A stretch of 48,168 nucleotides of DNA from Plasticicumulans lactativorans (lineage in GTDB: Bacteria; Pseudomonadota; Gammaproteobacteria; Competibacterales; Competibacteraceae): NCBI RefSeq assembly GCF_004341245.1, contig NZ_SLWY01000026.1:1-48168 (forward strand). The letters are read 5' to 3'. Shown piece by piece: positions 48,024 through 48,168 of the stretch. The notes below the pieces were generated by a model. That model did no database searches, had not been told where the DNA came from, and worked only from the letters and a program-made list of their open reading frames with translations. The position numbers and the translations under genes were made by a program. Positions within the stretch are counted from its first letter, which is position 1. Every line of letters begins with the position of its first letter.

Positions 48024-48063
48024 GAGAGCGGTGGACCGCCCCGCAAGGCCGTCCACCGCTCTC
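48024..48063 (-). terminator. Hairpin downstream of the porin gene
   Basis: A perfect 13-bp stem (GAGAGCGGTGGAC with GTCCACCGCTCTC) with a 14-base loop. On the minus strand it follows the porin stop by 65 bases and is succeeded by TCGCTTTCC. CGGAAAGCG occurs on both sides of the stem. Confidence 0.6.
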
Positions 48064-48128
48064 GGAAAGCGGGGGGCGCGGTTGCCCGCGCCCGAAGTGC
48101 CCGAGGGAACCCCGGGCCCTGGGAGGAC

Positions 48129-48168
48129 TTAGAAGTCGTGACGCAGGCCGAGGGCGACGGTGTCGGCG
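48129..48168 (-). CDS. C-terminal end of a Gram-negative porin (partial)
   Basis: Only the last 12 codons and a TAA stop are in the window. They read ADTVALGLRHDF, the alternating final beta strand with terminal Phe that the BAM machinery recognises; the GLRHxF ending is typical of betaproteobacterial general porins (Porin_4 type). The start lies beyond the right edge. The family call rests on this short motif alone. Confidence 0.7.
   Translation of the reverse strand, partial: ADTVALGLRHDF

Overview
The window is about 48 kb of very GC-rich, densely packed chromosome with no sign of a mobile element. Gene content fits a denitrifying, polyhydroxyalkanoate-storing betaproteobacterium of the Thauera/Azoarcus (Rhodocyclales/Zoogloeaceae) type. 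The markers are a class I PhaC synthase, a CysI-DUF934 pair, a quinol-type nitric oxide reductase under a NorR/sigma-54 promoter, DctA, homospermidine synthase, and a Gram-negative porin tail at the right edge. This placement is inference from gene content and base composition; no rRNA or tRNA gene is present to confirm it.

Left part (1-16.4 kb): an OmpA-like lipoprotein, a PilZ protein and phaC, all on the minus strand; a secreted protein of unknown function convergent with a PAS-GGDEF-EAL protein whose leader carries a 22-bp perfect hairpin; cysI-DUF934; thiC behind a TPP riboswitch; two neighbouring glycine-zipper proteins with a small ORF between them; a metallophosphoesterase; an EF-G-like GTPase; and a 334-residue protein that may be a permuted papain-like enzyme.

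Middle part (16.4-35.5 kb): an orphan BMP-family binding protein, a MarR regulator, a DUF4124 protein and a hybrid sensor kinase. Then a plus-strand cluster (flavodoxin-like, mtgA, SelW-like, dsbB), homospermidine synthase, hemL divergent from dps, dctA behind a candidate sigma-54 promoter, rraA-like and tex. An OmpR/EnvZ-type two-component pair lies divergent from a Spy/CpxP-like periplasmic protein; the gap between them holds a repeated GTAAG motif that looks like the regulator's operator.

Right part (35.5-48.2 kb): a two-TM small protein, pyrC, and a nitric oxide defence cassette (norR divergent from ytfE-norB, then a DUF488 gene) bracketed by two corA paralogues. argG, gloA and dusC follow, then an alpha/beta-hydrolase fused to a GNAT acetyltransferase, and the last 12 codons of an outer-membrane porin.

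The clearest regulatory circuit is the norR/ytfE intergenic region, with two GT-N7-AC boxes, an IHF-like site and a GG-N10-GC promoter in the expected order. I found no CRISPR array, phage, insertion sequence or defence island. The least explained items are the permuted-papain candidate, the hydrolase-GNAT fusion, the corA-bracketed NO cassette, the self-operator of the Cpx-like system and a small low-GC3 ORF at 11240-11383.
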